Source: Athalassotoga saccharophila | Lineage (GTDB): Bacteria; Thermotogota; Thermotogae; Mesoaciditogales; Mesoaciditogaceae | Direction of reading: 5' to 3' | Assembly (NCBI RefSeq): GCF_009936215.1 | Contig: NZ_AP019551.1 | Span: 434,001 to 498,000, forward strand | DNA length: 64,000 bases | Shown: positions 8,825 to 17,004 of the stretch, one piece after another | Layout of the letters: each line of letters begins with the position of its first letter | How positions within the stretch are numbered: the stretch's first letter is position 1 | Made by a program: the position numbers and the translations under genes | Notes under the pieces: model-generated | The model's database searches: none | Seen by the model: the letters and a program-made list of their open reading frames with translations, nothing else | Told to the model about the DNA's origin: nothing

Positions 8825-9459
8825 TGGCCGAAAACAAACTTTCAGATTGGGCCGTTTTAACGGCGGGATGGATAAAACAAAATCCGACCTTTGTTCAGGT
8901 TTTAGGTATGTGTCCCGTGCTCGCCGTTTCAACGAGCGCCGAAAATGCGCTCGGCATGGGCCTCGCAACTTTAGGAGTGCTTGCGATTTCGAATTTGTTC
9001 ATCTCATTCGTAAGAAATATAATTCCCAACGAGATAAGAATACCGGTCTATATATCAATAATAGCCGCATTTGTCACGATGGTAAACCTTTTGATGCATG
9101 GATACACATATAGTTTGTGGGTAAGCCTTGGAATATACATACCTTTGATAGTCGTCAACTGCATTCCGCTCGGGCGCGCTGAAGCCTTTGCCTCAAAACA
9201 TGGTCCGTGGCAATCATTCTTAGATGGACTTGGTATGGGTATAGGTTTCCTTGGTGCCATAATGCTTATAGGAATAACGAGAGAATTGTTCGATGCCGGC
9301 ACTATCTTTGGGTACAGAATATGGCCAGAGGCTTACAATGTGTTTGTCGTTGCACTTCCTCCGGGAGCCTTTTTAGTCATAGGACTTTACATGGGATTAT
9401 TCAGATATATAGGAAAAATAAGAAGTGAAAAGAAACCACAGGGAAGTGAGAACAAATGA
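8824..9459 (+). CDS. rnfE: Rnf complex subunit E
   Basis: A 211-residue integral membrane subunit with six predicted helices, paralogous to RnfA. The typical N-terminus (NPTFVQVLGMCPVLAVSTSA) holds the cysteine that in RnfA/E and NqrD/E ligates a membrane-embedded iron centre. NCIPLGRAEAFA is the second conserved cysteine region. The ATG at 8824 lies 7 bases after GGAGG, better spaced than the GTG at 8821. Confidence 0.93.
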   Translation: MAENKLSDWAVLTAGWIKQNPTFVQVLGMCPVLAVSTSAENALGMGLATLGVLAISNLFISFVRNIIPNEIRIPVYISIIAAFVTMVNLLMHGYTYSLWVSLGIYIPLIVVNCIPLGRAEAFASKHGPWQSFLDGLGMGIGFLGAIMLIGITRELFDAGTIFGYRIWPEAYNVFVVALPPGAFLVIGLYMGLFRYIGKIRSEKKPQGSENK

Positions 9460-10046
9460 GCGCGAATTTTGGTGAATTATTTGCTTTGATGTTTTCTGCG
9501 ATGTTAGTTTACAACTTTTTGCTCTCCCGTTTTCTTGGCATGTGCTCCTTCTTTGGAGTATCGCAGAAGATAGATACGGCAGTCGGAATGTCGATAGCGG
9601 TTATATTCGTAATGGTTGTTTCCGGTCTGGCCGCATGGATACTTAACCTTTTACTTGTGGCATGGCACATCGAATTTTTGCAGATTCTCGTTTTTGTGCT
9701 TGTAATAGCGGCCCTTGTTCAGTTCATAGAGATCTTCGTCAAAAAGACAAATCCAGTACTTTACAACGCGCTTGGAATATATCTTCCACTCATAACAACA
9801 AACTGCGCCGTTCTCGGAGTTGTGCTTTTGAATTTGAACCAGAATTACGATTTTCTCCAAACGCTTTTCAACACGGTCGGTTCCGCTCTCGGTTACGCTC
9901 TCGCTATAATTCTCTTCGCATCGATAAGAGAAAGACTTAGCATAGATGAGCTTCCTCCCGTCTTTGAGGGAATGCCTGCCGCCTTCATAACGGCATTTGT
10001 ACTTTCGATGGGCTTTATGGCCTTTAACGGAATGATAAAGGTGTGA
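9456..10046 (+). CDS. rnfA: Rnf complex subunit A
   Basis: A 196-residue membrane subunit with six predicted helices. The family motifs NFLLSRFLGMCSFFG and TTNCAVLGV contain the conserved cysteines predicted to hold the intramembrane iron cluster with RnfE. It starts at an ATGA overlap with rnfE and ends just before rnfB. Confidence 0.94.
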   Translation: MSANFGELFALMFSAMLVYNFLLSRFLGMCSFFGVSQKIDTAVGMSIAVIFVMVVSGLAAWILNLLLVAWHIEFLQILVFVLVIAALVQFIEIFVKKTNPVLYNALGIYLPLITTNCAVLGVVLLNLNQNYDFLQTLFNTVGSALGYALAIILFASIRERLSIDELPPVFEGMPAAFITAFVLSMGFMAFNGMIKV

Positions 10047-10051
10047 TTCAA

Positions 10052-10357
10052 ATGATAACGGTGATTTATTCGATAATTTTACTTGGAATAATGGGATTTG
10101 GAATAGGTTTGGCACTTTCTGTGGCAGCCAAAAAATTCGAGGTTAAAGAAGATCCAAAAGTTGAAGAGATAATCAATGCTCTCCCGGGCGCCAACTGTGG
10201 CATGTGTGGATACGCCGGCTGTGCTGCCTATGCTCATGCCATCGTCGAACAGCACGCGTCCTTTGATCTTTGCGTACCGGGAAGAAAGGCTGGTGTGGCC
10301 GATAAAATAAAGGAGATAATGTCGGCCCCTCAGAATGAAAAAGTCAGTGAGAAATAA
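10052..10357 (+). CDS. rnfB: Short RnfB, membrane anchor plus one Fe-S domain only
   Basis: RnfB normally takes electrons from ferredoxin through an N-terminal anchor, a 4Fe-4S 'Fes' domain and two or more ferredoxin-type clusters (about 190-350 residues). This protein is only 101 residues. It has one transmembrane helix (residues 3-25) and the Fes motif GANCGMCGYAGCAAYA with a fourth cysteine in DLCVPG, then stops. No ferredoxin domain follows in any frame before the hairpin at 10364. The ATG at 10052 follows AAAGGTG. The frame looks intact, so the shortness seems genuine, not a frameshift. Confidence 0.85.
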   Translation: MITVIYSIILLGIMGFGIGLALSVAAKKFEVKEDPKVEEIINALPGANCGMCGYAGCAAYAHAIVEQHASFDLCVPGRKAGVADKIKEIMSAPQNEKVSEK

Positions 10358-10363
10358 TTGAAG

Positions 10364-10387
10364 GGAGGACAGGATATCCTGCCCTCC
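10364..10387 (+). terminator. Hairpin after rnfB
   Basis: A long near-perfect inverted repeat (GGAGGACAGGAT / ATCCTGCCCTCC, one mismatch) follows the rnfB stop. There is no T-run after it, so it may act as an mRNA 3' stabiliser or a weak terminator before the next gene. Confidence 0.5.
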
Positions 10388-10415
10388 GTGCTAAATTTTC
10401 AACGGGGTGATACAG

Positions 10416-10787
10416 ATGTCAAAACTTGAAGAGTTCAAAATTTACCGACAAAAAATGAATGAAAAGATCCTGAATCAAGGAACAATTTCAACCAAAAGAT
10501 TTTTCAATCTCGATTCTGCAGTTTATGAGAATGGCGCTCTCTCTAAAAAGACAAAGGAACTTTTAGGTCTTGTCGCTTCAATGGTTTTAAGGTGTGATGA
10601 TTGCATAACATATCACATAATCGAATGTGTAAAGGAAGGATTGAGCGATGCAGAGATCTTCGAGGCTTTTGACGTCGGGCTTGTTGTGGGAGGTTCTATA
10701 GTCATTCCGCATCTTAGAAGGGCCGTCGAGACTCTTGAAGAGGTAAGAAAATACAATGAATCATCGCTCGATTTTGACGATCAATAA
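10416..10787 (+). CDS. AhpD-like / carboxymuconolactone decarboxylase family protein
   Basis: A 123-residue all-helical protein of the CMD/AhpD family. The peroxidase-type CxxC with a downstream histidine is present as RCDDCITYHI near residue 60, followed by the conserved GLSDAEIFEAFDVGLVVGG segment. Members are thiol-based peroxidase partners or decarboxylases; the CxxC favours a redox role. The ATG at 10416 lies behind GGGGTGA. Its last 27 bases overlap the convergent clamp-like gene. Confidence 0.8.
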   Translation: MSKLEEFKIYRQKMNEKILNQGTISTKRFFNLDSAVYENGALSKKTKELLGLVASMVLRCDDCITYHIIECVKEGLSDAEIFEAFDVGLVVGGSIVIPHLRRAVETLEEVRKYNESSLDFDDQ

Positions 10788-11783
10788 AGACTGGAGGCCT
10801 TTAAAGACGAGGTATTCGTGATTGATGCCGACCTTTACGTACTTTTCATTTAAGCGCGAGAAAAACCTTTGAAATTTCATAGGACTTATGGCCACCCTTA
10901 ACATCTTACCACACTCGATGGGGTAATTGTATTCGTATGCCGAAATTGCGGAGATAACGATGAATTTCATCGTGTTCGAAAGTTCTAAATATCCTCTCCC
11001 CCCGTTCCTCCTTTGAAATCTCGCCGCAAGCGTTGACCCTTCTTTGATCGCTTTTGTCGGGATTTCAAAGTCGCCAGCCTCAAAGTTAAGCAATTCATTT
11101 ATTTTACCTATATCGGAAGGCGTTGAACAGATCGACATCATCCCATCTGAAAATCTTATTCCGATTCCGCTTGTATATCCGATCTCAATTTTGTCCTCTC
11201 TTACCGCGTCAAGGGCTTTTACAAGATGTCTTACGCTCTCGTAAGGAATCTCTGCGGAAAATGGTCCACCCTTGAATTCGGTAAAGGCTATACCTGTATG
11301 GCCGTAATCTTCGGAGGCACAGAGTAATTTCTCACCTATACCGACAAAGATCATCTGACCTTCTCTCGAGATTATGCTTCCCAAATCGAGCACCTTTTTG
11401 AACTGAGAGGTGTATATTTTTTCCTCGGTCTCGATGCGATCGAACTTTCTCGGGTTTTGAACTAATGGATGGAGTATGGATATTATCTCCGTTCCACTCG
11501 AAATGTAGAGATTAGATCCAAAATTCATTCTTACCTCTTCGCTTTTTTCTCTCAAAAGCAATTTCAGATCATCGAGAGGAACAGTGTAAAATCCATCAAA
11601 TGAATCGATAGAGCCGAGTTCAAGATCGATCGAGAGACATCCATCTGTACCGTAGGCCATAAGTTTAGAAAGGTTTGTGTAAAAATACACCCTTCTCATT
11701 GAAGGCTCTATCGTACCACTTACCCTGTCGAAAATCCTTACGAATCTTTTGAATTTAGATTGATCTATTCTTATCTCTGGCAC
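10761..11783 (-). CDS. Divergent DNA sliding-clamp (DnaN)-like protein, tentative
   Basis: I do not recognise this 340-residue protein with certainty. Its layout resembles bacterial beta clamps (about 366 residues, three repeats). The first third has a YGTDGCLSIDLELG stretch followed by FYTVPLDDLKLLLR, mirroring the clamp ATDLEISI ... VPARKL pattern. The C-terminus (VGINHEYLVFKGLQSLLIVKI) mirrors the clamp NARYLLDAL ... MPMRL region. The usual C-terminal MPMRL binding pocket is not conserved, so it may be a diverged paralogue or an accessory clamp. It is the last gene of a minus-strand operon with YchF and ribokinase, and its 3' end overlaps the AhpD-like gene by 27 bases. Confidence 0.5.
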   Translation of the reverse strand: MPEIRIDQSKFKRFVRIFDRVSGTIEPSMRRVYFYTNLSKLMAYGTDGCLSIDLELGSIDSFDGFYTVPLDDLKLLLREKSEEVRMNFGSNLYISSGTEIISILHPLVQNPRKFDRIETEEKIYTSQFKKVLDLGSIISREGQMIFVGIGEKLLCASEDYGHTGIAFTEFKGGPFSAEIPYESVRHLVKALDAVREDKIEIGYTSGIGIRFSDGMMSICSTPSDIGKINELLNFEAGDFEIPTKAIKEGSTLAARFQRRNGGRGYLELSNTMKFIVISAISAYEYNYPIECGKMLRVAISPMKFQRFFSRLNEKYVKVGINHEYLVFKGLQSLLIVKIER

Positions 11784-12198
11784 GTTCTCGATCCCTTAAG
11801 GCTATTGGAATTACGATAAGGCCAATAACTATGGCCAGAATCATAGAACCAAATCTCTCGTACATGAGCAGGAATATCGTGATTCCAACCAAAGTCCAGC
11901 CAGATATTTTAAAAAGTAATTTCAAAAAAAGATCGGAAAGCACAAAGGATATAACGGCAAAACTCAAAAGATAGATGAATTGAGGAGCAAGAGAGAGTCC
12001 TTCTTTCGCCCAAAGCAAAAAGATTATGAGGTAAAGGAAGATAAATGTTATCTGGGAAGTTCTGAAATGATTTCCCTTGTGAAATACGAGTGATAATATC
12101 TCGGCAATGACAAAAACTATCCATACCGTCCATTCAAAGTGAAAAAAAGATATGGCAAAATACAAAAAAACGCCAGCAAGGACTCCCGAAAGGATCAC
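11755..12198 (-). CDS. Hypothetical membrane protein, about five helices
   Basis: A 147-residue hydrophobic protein with about five predicted membrane segments (first near residues 2-16, then after WTVWIVFVIAEIL, ITFIFLYLIIFLLWA, FIYLLSFAVISFVLS and the C-terminal ILAIVIGLIVIPIAL) and a basic tail RDRERARDKNRSI. No family recognised. The GTG start overlaps the ychF stop (GTGA), and its 3' end overlaps the clamp-like gene by 29 bases, so the three genes are translationally coupled. Confidence 0.6.
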   Translation of the reverse strand: MILSGVLAGVFLYFAISFFHFEWTVWIVFVIAEILSLVFHKGNHFRTSQITFIFLYLIIFLLWAKEGLSLAPQFIYLLSFAVISFVLSDLFLKLLFKISGWTLVGITIFLLMYERFGSMILAIVIGLIVIPIALRDRERARDKNRSI

Positions 12199-13241
12199 AC
12201 GCTAAACCTCACATTCACAATATCTCCATCTTCGACTATCGAATCTTTTCCTTCAAGTCTCATAAGTCCATTTGCCTTTATTTCCTTCATAGACCCAAGT
12301 TTTTTGAGATCATCGAACTTCACAACTTCGGCCCTTATGAACCCTCTTTCAAGGTCTGTATGGATCTTGCCGGCCGCCTCTTTAAATGTCGTGCCACGCT
12401 TTATGGTCCATGCCCTTACCTCATCCTCTCCTGCCGTAAAGAAGGAAATAAGGCCAAGGCTTGAATAAAGGACCTTAGAAAGTCTTTCAATTCCGCTCTC
12501 CGTAAGGCCAAGATCCTTTAGAAATTCGTACTTTTCATTCTCGTCAAGTTCATTTATCTCCATTTCGAGTTTTCCGCAAACCTCTATCATGGCAAAGTTA
12601 TTTTCGTTCGCTATCCTTTGAATTCCCTCTTTTCCTTTGTAATCGTGCGATCTGAAAGATTTTTCATCGAGATTGACCACGATAACGGATTCGAGAAGTG
12701 TAAAAAAGGAGAAGGAATTCAAGATCTTCCTCTCTTCATCATTTAAATCTGCAAGTTTTACGAACTTTCCCTCATTCAGAGCATTCAAAGATTTTTCAAG
12801 CGCCTTAAGTTGGAGTTCTTCATTTAGAGATAACTTTCTCTTGGCGTTTTTCAATTTTTCGACGTTAGACTCGGCTATTTCAAGATCTCTCACTAACAAT
12901 TCGTCTCTTAAGTATTCGCACTCCTTTGCCGGATCTCCAAAGTAAGATGGCACAGATTCATCTTCAAAGGCTCTTATGACCCACAGAATCGCGTCTACAT
13001 TCTGGATCTTCATCAATATCTGGTTCTTATCCTTTCTCGACAATTCGGGAGAAAGGCCCGGCAAATCGACGAGTTCGATCGTCGCGTAGGTCGTCTTTTT
13101 GGGATTGAACATCCTGGAGAGAAAATCTATCCTCTCATCGTGAATCTTTGCAATGCCCACATTTTCCGTTTGACTTCCAACGAGCAACCTAAAGACCGTC
13201 GTTTTCCCGGAATAAGGTGCGCCGTATATTCCAACTTTCAA
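12195..13241 (-). CDS. ychF: YchF/OLA1-type ATPase/GTPase with TGS domain
   Basis: A 348-residue Obg-like P-loop protein. The Walker A motif is GAPYSGKT at residue 8 (family usually GxPNVGKS), G3 is DLPGL at about residue 63, and the G4 motif is NLDE, the NxxE form that makes YchF prefer ATP. The C-terminal TGS domain is clear (AWTIKRGTTFKEAAGKIHTD, FIRAEVV and the final VEDGDIVNVRFSV). YchF binds ribosomes and affects stress responses. It starts 4 bases before the end of the S4-protein gene. Confidence 0.88.
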   Translation of the reverse strand: MKVGIYGAPYSGKTTVFRLLVGSQTENVGIAKIHDERIDFLSRMFNPKKTTYATIELVDLPGLSPELSRKDKNQILMKIQNVDAILWVIRAFEDESVPSYFGDPAKECEYLRDELLVRDLEIAESNVEKLKNAKRKLSLNEELQLKALEKSLNALNEGKFVKLADLNDEERKILNSFSFFTLLESVIVVNLDEKSFRSHDYKGKEGIQRIANENNFAMIEVCGKLEMEINELDENEKYEFLKDLGLTESGIERLSKVLYSSLGLISFFTAGEDEVRAWTIKRGTTFKEAAGKIHTDLERGFIRAEVVKFDDLKKLGSMKEIKANGLMRLEGKDSIVEDGDIVNVRFSV

Positions 13242-13483
13242 TTTTTATCACCTCGGTATATCTCGAAGTAATTTCCCTTTTCGTTCTTTTCAGGGAGGGC
13301 CGTTACCCTTATCGTTACGGTTTCATTTTTTGTCTTTATCGTGAGAATATCTCCAACCTTCACATCGTAAGAAGGCTTTAGAGTCCTTCCATCCTTCGTA
13401 ACTCCGCCAAGTTCTATTATCTCCTGAGAGACCGTTCTTCTTTTTATTATTCCACAAACCTTCAAGAATTTATCAAGTCTCAT
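13238..13483 (-). CDS. S4-domain RNA-binding protein (RqcP/YabO-Hsp15 type)
   Basis: An 81-residue protein that is essentially a single S4 fold (MRLDKFLKVCGIIKRRTVSQ, then GGVTKDGRTLKPSYDVKVGD). The small S4 proteins RqcP/YabO and Hsp15 bind ribosomal 50S subunits with stalled nascent chains in ribosome quality control. It overlaps ribokinase upstream by 11 bases and ychF downstream by 4, and YchF is also a ribosome-bound ATPase, so a shared translation-quality role is plausible. Confidence 0.8.
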   Translation of the reverse strand: MRLDKFLKVCGIIKRRTVSQEIIELGGVTKDGRTLKPSYDVKVGDILTIKTKNETVTIRVTALPEKNEKGNYFEIYRGDKN

Positions 13484-14372
13484 GAGTTTTCAAAAACTCC
13501 TCTATTTCCTTCCTCGATGGAAATGAAGATCCGGCGCCTCTTCTCGTTACCGAAATGGCAGAGGCTGCCATCGCAAAATAACATGCCATCTCAAGAGCCT
13601 TTCCTTCAGAAAGTCCAACGGCCAAAGTCCCGTTAAAGCAATCTCCCGCTCCCGTCGTATCGACTGCATTTACCCTGAAGGCCTTAAGATTGAGGATCTC
13701 GCCATCTTTTAAAATATATACACCCTTTCGGCCGGCCTTGACTATGACCTTAGGCCCCATCTTTTCGATGGCAATAATCCTCTCTTTTAAATTCTTCCCA
13801 TCGACGATCTGGGTGATCTCTATTTCATTCGGGGTTATGTAATCAACGCATTTTAAAATATCATCAGAAATTTGAAAGGCCGGGGCAGGATCGAGTATGA
13901 CCTTTACACCGAGATCGTGGGCAAGACGGGCGGCGTATCCGACGACGTCTTTTGAAATCTCAAACTGGATCAAAAGGAAATCAGATCTCCTTACGATATC
14001 AAAATTTTTCTCGACAAATCCTTTATCTATTTTATCATTCGCGCCACCATCGAGAATTATCGAATTCTCACCATTTCCATCTACCCATATACTCGCAACG
14101 CCAGATGTCCCTTCGAATTTTGAAATTCTTTCGGTCTTGACACCTGACTTTTTCAGAGAGTCAATCAAAAAATCTCCGAATATATCCTTTCCGACGGCGC
14201 CCAACATAAAAACATCCCCGCCGCTTTTTGCCGCGGCAACTGCCTGATTTGCGCCCTTTCCTCCCTGATGAATTTCAAATCCATCTCCCCTTATAGTCTC
14301 GCCGGGATCGGGAAATCTCTTTGTAAAACTCACAAGATCGACATTGATACTTCCAAGAACCGCTATCGACAT
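13473..14372 (-). CDS. rbsK: Ribokinase (PfkB family)
   Basis: A 299-residue sugar kinase of the PfkB fold, phosphorylating ribose to ribose-5-phosphate. The N-terminal signature GGKGANQAVAAAKSGGD (about residue 38) and the C-terminal catalytic motif DTTGAGDCFNGTLA (about residue 240, Asp as base) are intact. The ATG follows GGAGGTTTTAT. It leads a five-gene minus-strand operon and no ribose transporter is adjacent, so the ribose probably comes from nucleoside breakdown. Confidence 0.88.
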   Translation of the reverse strand: MSIAVLGSINVDLVSFTKRFPDPGETIRGDGFEIHQGGKGANQAVAAAKSGGDVFMLGAVGKDIFGDFLIDSLKKSGVKTERISKFEGTSGVASIWVDGNGENSIILDGGANDKIDKGFVEKNFDIVRRSDFLLIQFEISKDVVGYAARLAHDLGVKVILDPAPAFQISDDILKCVDYITPNEIEITQIVDGKNLKERIIAIEKMGPKVIVKAGRKGVYILKDGEILNLKAFRVNAVDTTGAGDCFNGTLAVGLSEGKALEMACYFAMAASAISVTRRGAGSSFPSRKEIEEFLKTHET

Positions 14373-14463
14373 ATAAAACCTCCATTTCCGTGAAATTATA
14401 ACACATCTACAGAAAACAAAGTTTTTTCTACTCGTCCCCCGTAATGGGCCGTCTGCTTATTTA

Positions 14464-14579
14464 TTTTACGAAAAATATGATATGATTATCTCAGCGATAA
14501 AAAGAGAAGGATCCCAGATCAAAGCGGAGGCTTAACCCTTGTAATGTAAGTCAAAATAAAATGAAAGGGGGTAAGTCTC
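14464..14579 (+). promoter_or_regulatory. Promoter and possibly structured leader of the HD-GYP operon
   Basis: An AT-rich promoter-like stretch (TATGATATGAT near 14476) is followed by a purine-rich leader. Its segment CTTAACCC (14531-14538) can pair with GGGGTAAG (14568-14575), which contains the ribosome binding site of the small ORF. GTAAGTC occurs twice (14545 and 14571). This could be an SD-sequestering leader. It does not match the c-di-GMP riboswitch consensus that I know. Confidence 0.35.
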
Positions 14580-14669
14580 ATGAAAGGAAAGATATTCAAA
14601 CTCGCTATCGTGGCAGGTGGACTTCTCAGTTTGATCCTTGCCGCCGTCGGCAGCTCGAAATGGTGGTAA
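14580..14669 (+). CDS. Small hydrophobic peptide of 29 residues
   Basis: An ATG at 14580, 8 bases after AAAGGGGG, opens a frame coding for one short, basic-then-hydrophobic helix (MKGKIFKLAIVAGG followed by LLSLILAAVG) ending SSKWW. It ends 17 bases before the HD-GYP gene and is on the same strand, so it may be co-translated. The strong ribosome binding site and signal-like composition support a real membrane peptide; no family is recognised. Confidence 0.55.
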   Translation: MKGKIFKLAIVAGGLLSLILAAVGSSKWW

Positions 14670-14686
14670 TCTGAAGAGGTGAAGAT

Positions 14687-15958
14687 GTGTCATTATCGCT
14701 GAAGTTTTACATAGCAATTATCGCAATTATTGCCGGGGTGCTAATTGGCACCCTCCTCTTCTTTGAACCACTCGAGCCGTGGTGGATTATAGTCGTATGG
14801 GGCTTAAGCGGATGGTTTGCCGACGCCTTTCCGGTTGAAGTCAGAAAGATAAATGGAAACAAATGGATCATAGGATTGAGTATGACCTTTAACCTTTCTG
14901 CGGCCATTCTCTTTTCTCCAATAAGTGCCATGATAATAGGCGCAATTGCCTCAACATCCCTAAATGAAATGAAAACTACACAGTGGTACAAAATGGTCTT
15001 TAACATTTCACAGATTTCCACAGCGACCTTTGTTGCCGCCTTTGTATACAGGATCTTTCCGGTTAGTTCTGAAATAGTTAAGATCTTTGCAATAGCGATA
15101 GCGATAGGAATCTATGCGATAATAAACAACTCATTCGTTGCCGGTGCGATAAGTCTTGCGACAAAGAAAAAGTTCAAATGGATCCTAAAGGATGTCCTCA
15201 TAGACTTTTTTGGGCTTAGCATCTTCATATCCCTTGGGATCGCCTACCTTGCCATCTACCTTTATCCATTCGTTCACTTCTACGTGATCTTCATCATACT
15301 CGGACCATTGCTGGGAATAAGGTTTGTAATAGATCTCTACAGAAAATTTCTTCACACGAAACTTGAGGCCATGTACGCCCTTACAAAAGCGCTCGAGGAA
15401 AAGGACCCTTATACGGCCGGCCATGGCGAGCGCGTGAGTTTGTACTGCGAGGTCATTGCCGAGAAGATCGGCATATACGGAAAGCACCTCGACGATTTGA
15501 AGATCGCGGCCCAATTACACGATGTCGGCAAGATCGGCATAAGAGACATAGTTTTGAACAAGCCTGAAAGGCTTACTATCACAGAATACGAGGAGGTAAA
15601 AAGACACCCTATAGATGGCGCAAATGTGATCTCTCAAATACCCTCATTTGAAAGAATCGTTGGATGGGTCAAGTACCACCACGAAAGATGGGATGGTACG
15701 GGCTATCCGGAAGGATTAAAGGGAGAGGATATCCCTTTAGAGGCGAGGATAATAGGAATCTGCGATGTTTACGATGCATTGACTACCAAAAGGGCTTATC
15801 GAGAAGAATTCTCCCACGCCGAGACTTTGAAGATGATACGTTCTGAAAAAGGAAAGGCCTTCGATCCAAAACTCGTCGATGTACTCATCGAAAGCGCCGA
15901 CGAATTCGACAAAATAAGGATAGAAAATGCGCCTGTCTATCCCGAAATGAAAAAATGA
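14687..15958 (+). CDS. Membrane-bound HD-GYP domain phosphodiesterase
   Basis: A 423-residue protein. Residues 5-205 form an N-terminal sensor module with about six to seven membrane helices. Residues 220-400 form an HD-GYP domain with HDVGKIGI, the HHERWDGTGYPEGLKGEDIP stretch and ICDVYDALTTKRAYR. HD-GYP enzymes hydrolyse cyclic di-GMP (or related cyclic dinucleotides) with a bimetal centre; all HD and GYP residues are present. The GTG start follows AGAGGTGA. It overlaps the DUF5317 gene by 4 bases. Confidence 0.9.
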   Translation: MSLSLKFYIAIIAIIAGVLIGTLLFFEPLEPWWIIVVWGLSGWFADAFPVEVRKINGNKWIIGLSMTFNLSAAILFSPISAMIIGAIASTSLNEMKTTQWYKMVFNISQISTATFVAAFVYRIFPVSSEIVKIFAIAIAIGIYAIINNSFVAGAISLATKKKFKWILKDVLIDFFGLSIFISLGIAYLAIYLYPFVHFYVIFIILGPLLGIRFVIDLYRKFLHTKLEAMYALTKALEEKDPYTAGHGERVSLYCEVIAEKIGIYGKHLDDLKIAAQLHDVGKIGIRDIVLNKPERLTITEYEEVKRHPIDGANVISQIPSFERIVGWVKYHHERWDGTGYPEGLKGEDIPLEARIIGICDVYDALTTKRAYREEFSHAETLKMIRSEKGKAFDPKLVDVLIESADEFDKIRIENAPVYPEMKK

Positions 15959-16479
15959 TATACATATACGTGATAGTTGCGGCGATCGTAACCTCTTTGA
16001 TCTTCAAAAGAAATGTCTGGAACCCTCTCAATACCAATTTTAAATGGTTTTATCTCATCTTCATTCCTTTTATCCTTGAATTGATTGCGGTCTTTGGAAA
16101 TTTTGATTTTTCGAATTACCTGACATCCATTGCTTACATCATCTTGATAATCTTTTGCATTGCAAACTGGAAGATAAAGGGTTTTCCCTTCATAACTTTA
16201 GGGGCGATTTCGAATACAGTCGTGATACTTTTGAATGGAGGAAGGATGCCACTCTCAAAAGAGACTCTTGTGCTTGCGGGACTCCCACCCGATACAATGG
16301 ATCCCAAACACATTTTGATGGGACAAAATACCATCTTGCCATTTATGGGAGACATAATTCCGGTGAACTTTTTGGGTCTTCACTATGCCTGCAGCGTAGG
16401 AGATCTCTTTGTTTACACGGGACTTTTTCTTTTGATATATCTCAACGCAAAGAGAGGTGTTAAAAATGGCAAGGCCTAA
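15955..16479 (+). CDS. DUF5317 family membrane protein
   Basis: A 174-residue protein with about five membrane segments and the family features NGGRMPLS (about residue 94), KHILMGQNTILPFMGDIIP and a late SVGDLFVYTG segment. Its function is unknown. It starts at an ATGA overlap with the HD-GYP gene, and I recall such proteins near HD-GYP genes, so it may help the membrane sensor. Its end overlaps the DUF134 gene by 14 bases. Confidence 0.75.
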   Translation: MIYIYVIVAAIVTSLIFKRNVWNPLNTNFKWFYLIFIPFILELIAVFGNFDFSNYLTSIAYIILIIFCIANWKIKGFPFITLGAISNTVVILLNGGRMPLSKETLVLAGLPPDTMDPKHILMGQNTILPFMGDIIPVNFLGLHYACSVGDLFVYTGLFLLIYLNAKRGVKNGKA

Positions 16480-16870
16480 AAAATACAGGATGGTCGAATA
16501 CGTGTTGAAATCCTTGGAATTTTCTCCCGATAACCCAACCGGAGAGGTTGAGATCTCGATGGACGAACTCGAGGCAATGCGTCTTGCCGACATCGAAAAG
16601 ATGTATCAAATAGATGCCGCCAAATTAATGGGCATATCCCGCCAAACCTTTGGAAGGATTCTCGACTCGGCCCACTCAAAGATCGCCGACGCCCTTATAA
16701 ATTCAAAAAAGATAAAGACGGGAAATGACGGCAGATGCAGGGTCGTGAAGTTGATGAAGTGCGATGATTGCGGCAAGGTCTTTCGAACCCCTGTCGATTA
16801 CACCGGTCATGAGTGCCCGTACTGTCACAAAGAACATGCCCACCCTCTAAGTTCAGATCCTGTCGAATGA
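16466..16870 (+). CDS. DUF134 (UPF0251) putative DNA-binding protein
   Basis: A 134-residue protein with the family opening RPKKYRMVEY, the conserved ELEAMRLADIEKMYQIDAAK helix-turn-helix region followed by GISRQTFGRIL, and a C-terminal zinc-ribbon-like set of cysteines (CDDCGKVF ... CPYCHKEH). It is predicted to bind DNA, but its targets are unknown. The ATG at 16466 follows GAGAGGTG. It closes the HD-GYP/DUF5317 gene set and may regulate it. Confidence 0.8.
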   Translation: MARPKKYRMVEYVLKSLEFSPDNPTGEVEISMDELEAMRLADIEKMYQIDAAKLMGISRQTFGRILDSAHSKIADALINSKKIKTGNDGRCRVVKLMKCDDCGKVFRTPVDYTGHECPYCHKEHAHPLSSDPVE

Positions 16871-16924
16871 TTCAGACTTTGTTTCGTCCTACGCGCACAT
16901 TCGGATCAAGCGAGCCGAGTATAG

Positions 16925-16930
16925 TATAAT
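16925..16930 (+). promoter_or_regulatory. metG promoter -10 box
   Basis: TATAAT within GAGTATAGTATAATAATG. No good -35 is visible (TTCGGA at 16900, 19 bases upstream). A transcript starting here favours the TTG at 17005 as the metG start. Confidence 0.5.
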
Positions 16931-17004
16931 AATGATCGAAAGTGAATACTTCAAAGATGCGCTTCGTGCGCAAGGATGTGTATTTAATCGAAGAGGTGAA
17001 AGAC

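Noticed and set aside
14464-14579. A cyclic di-GMP riboswitch before the HD-GYP gene
   Set aside because: The conserved GEMM core elements are not found; only a weak possible stem with the ribosome binding site.
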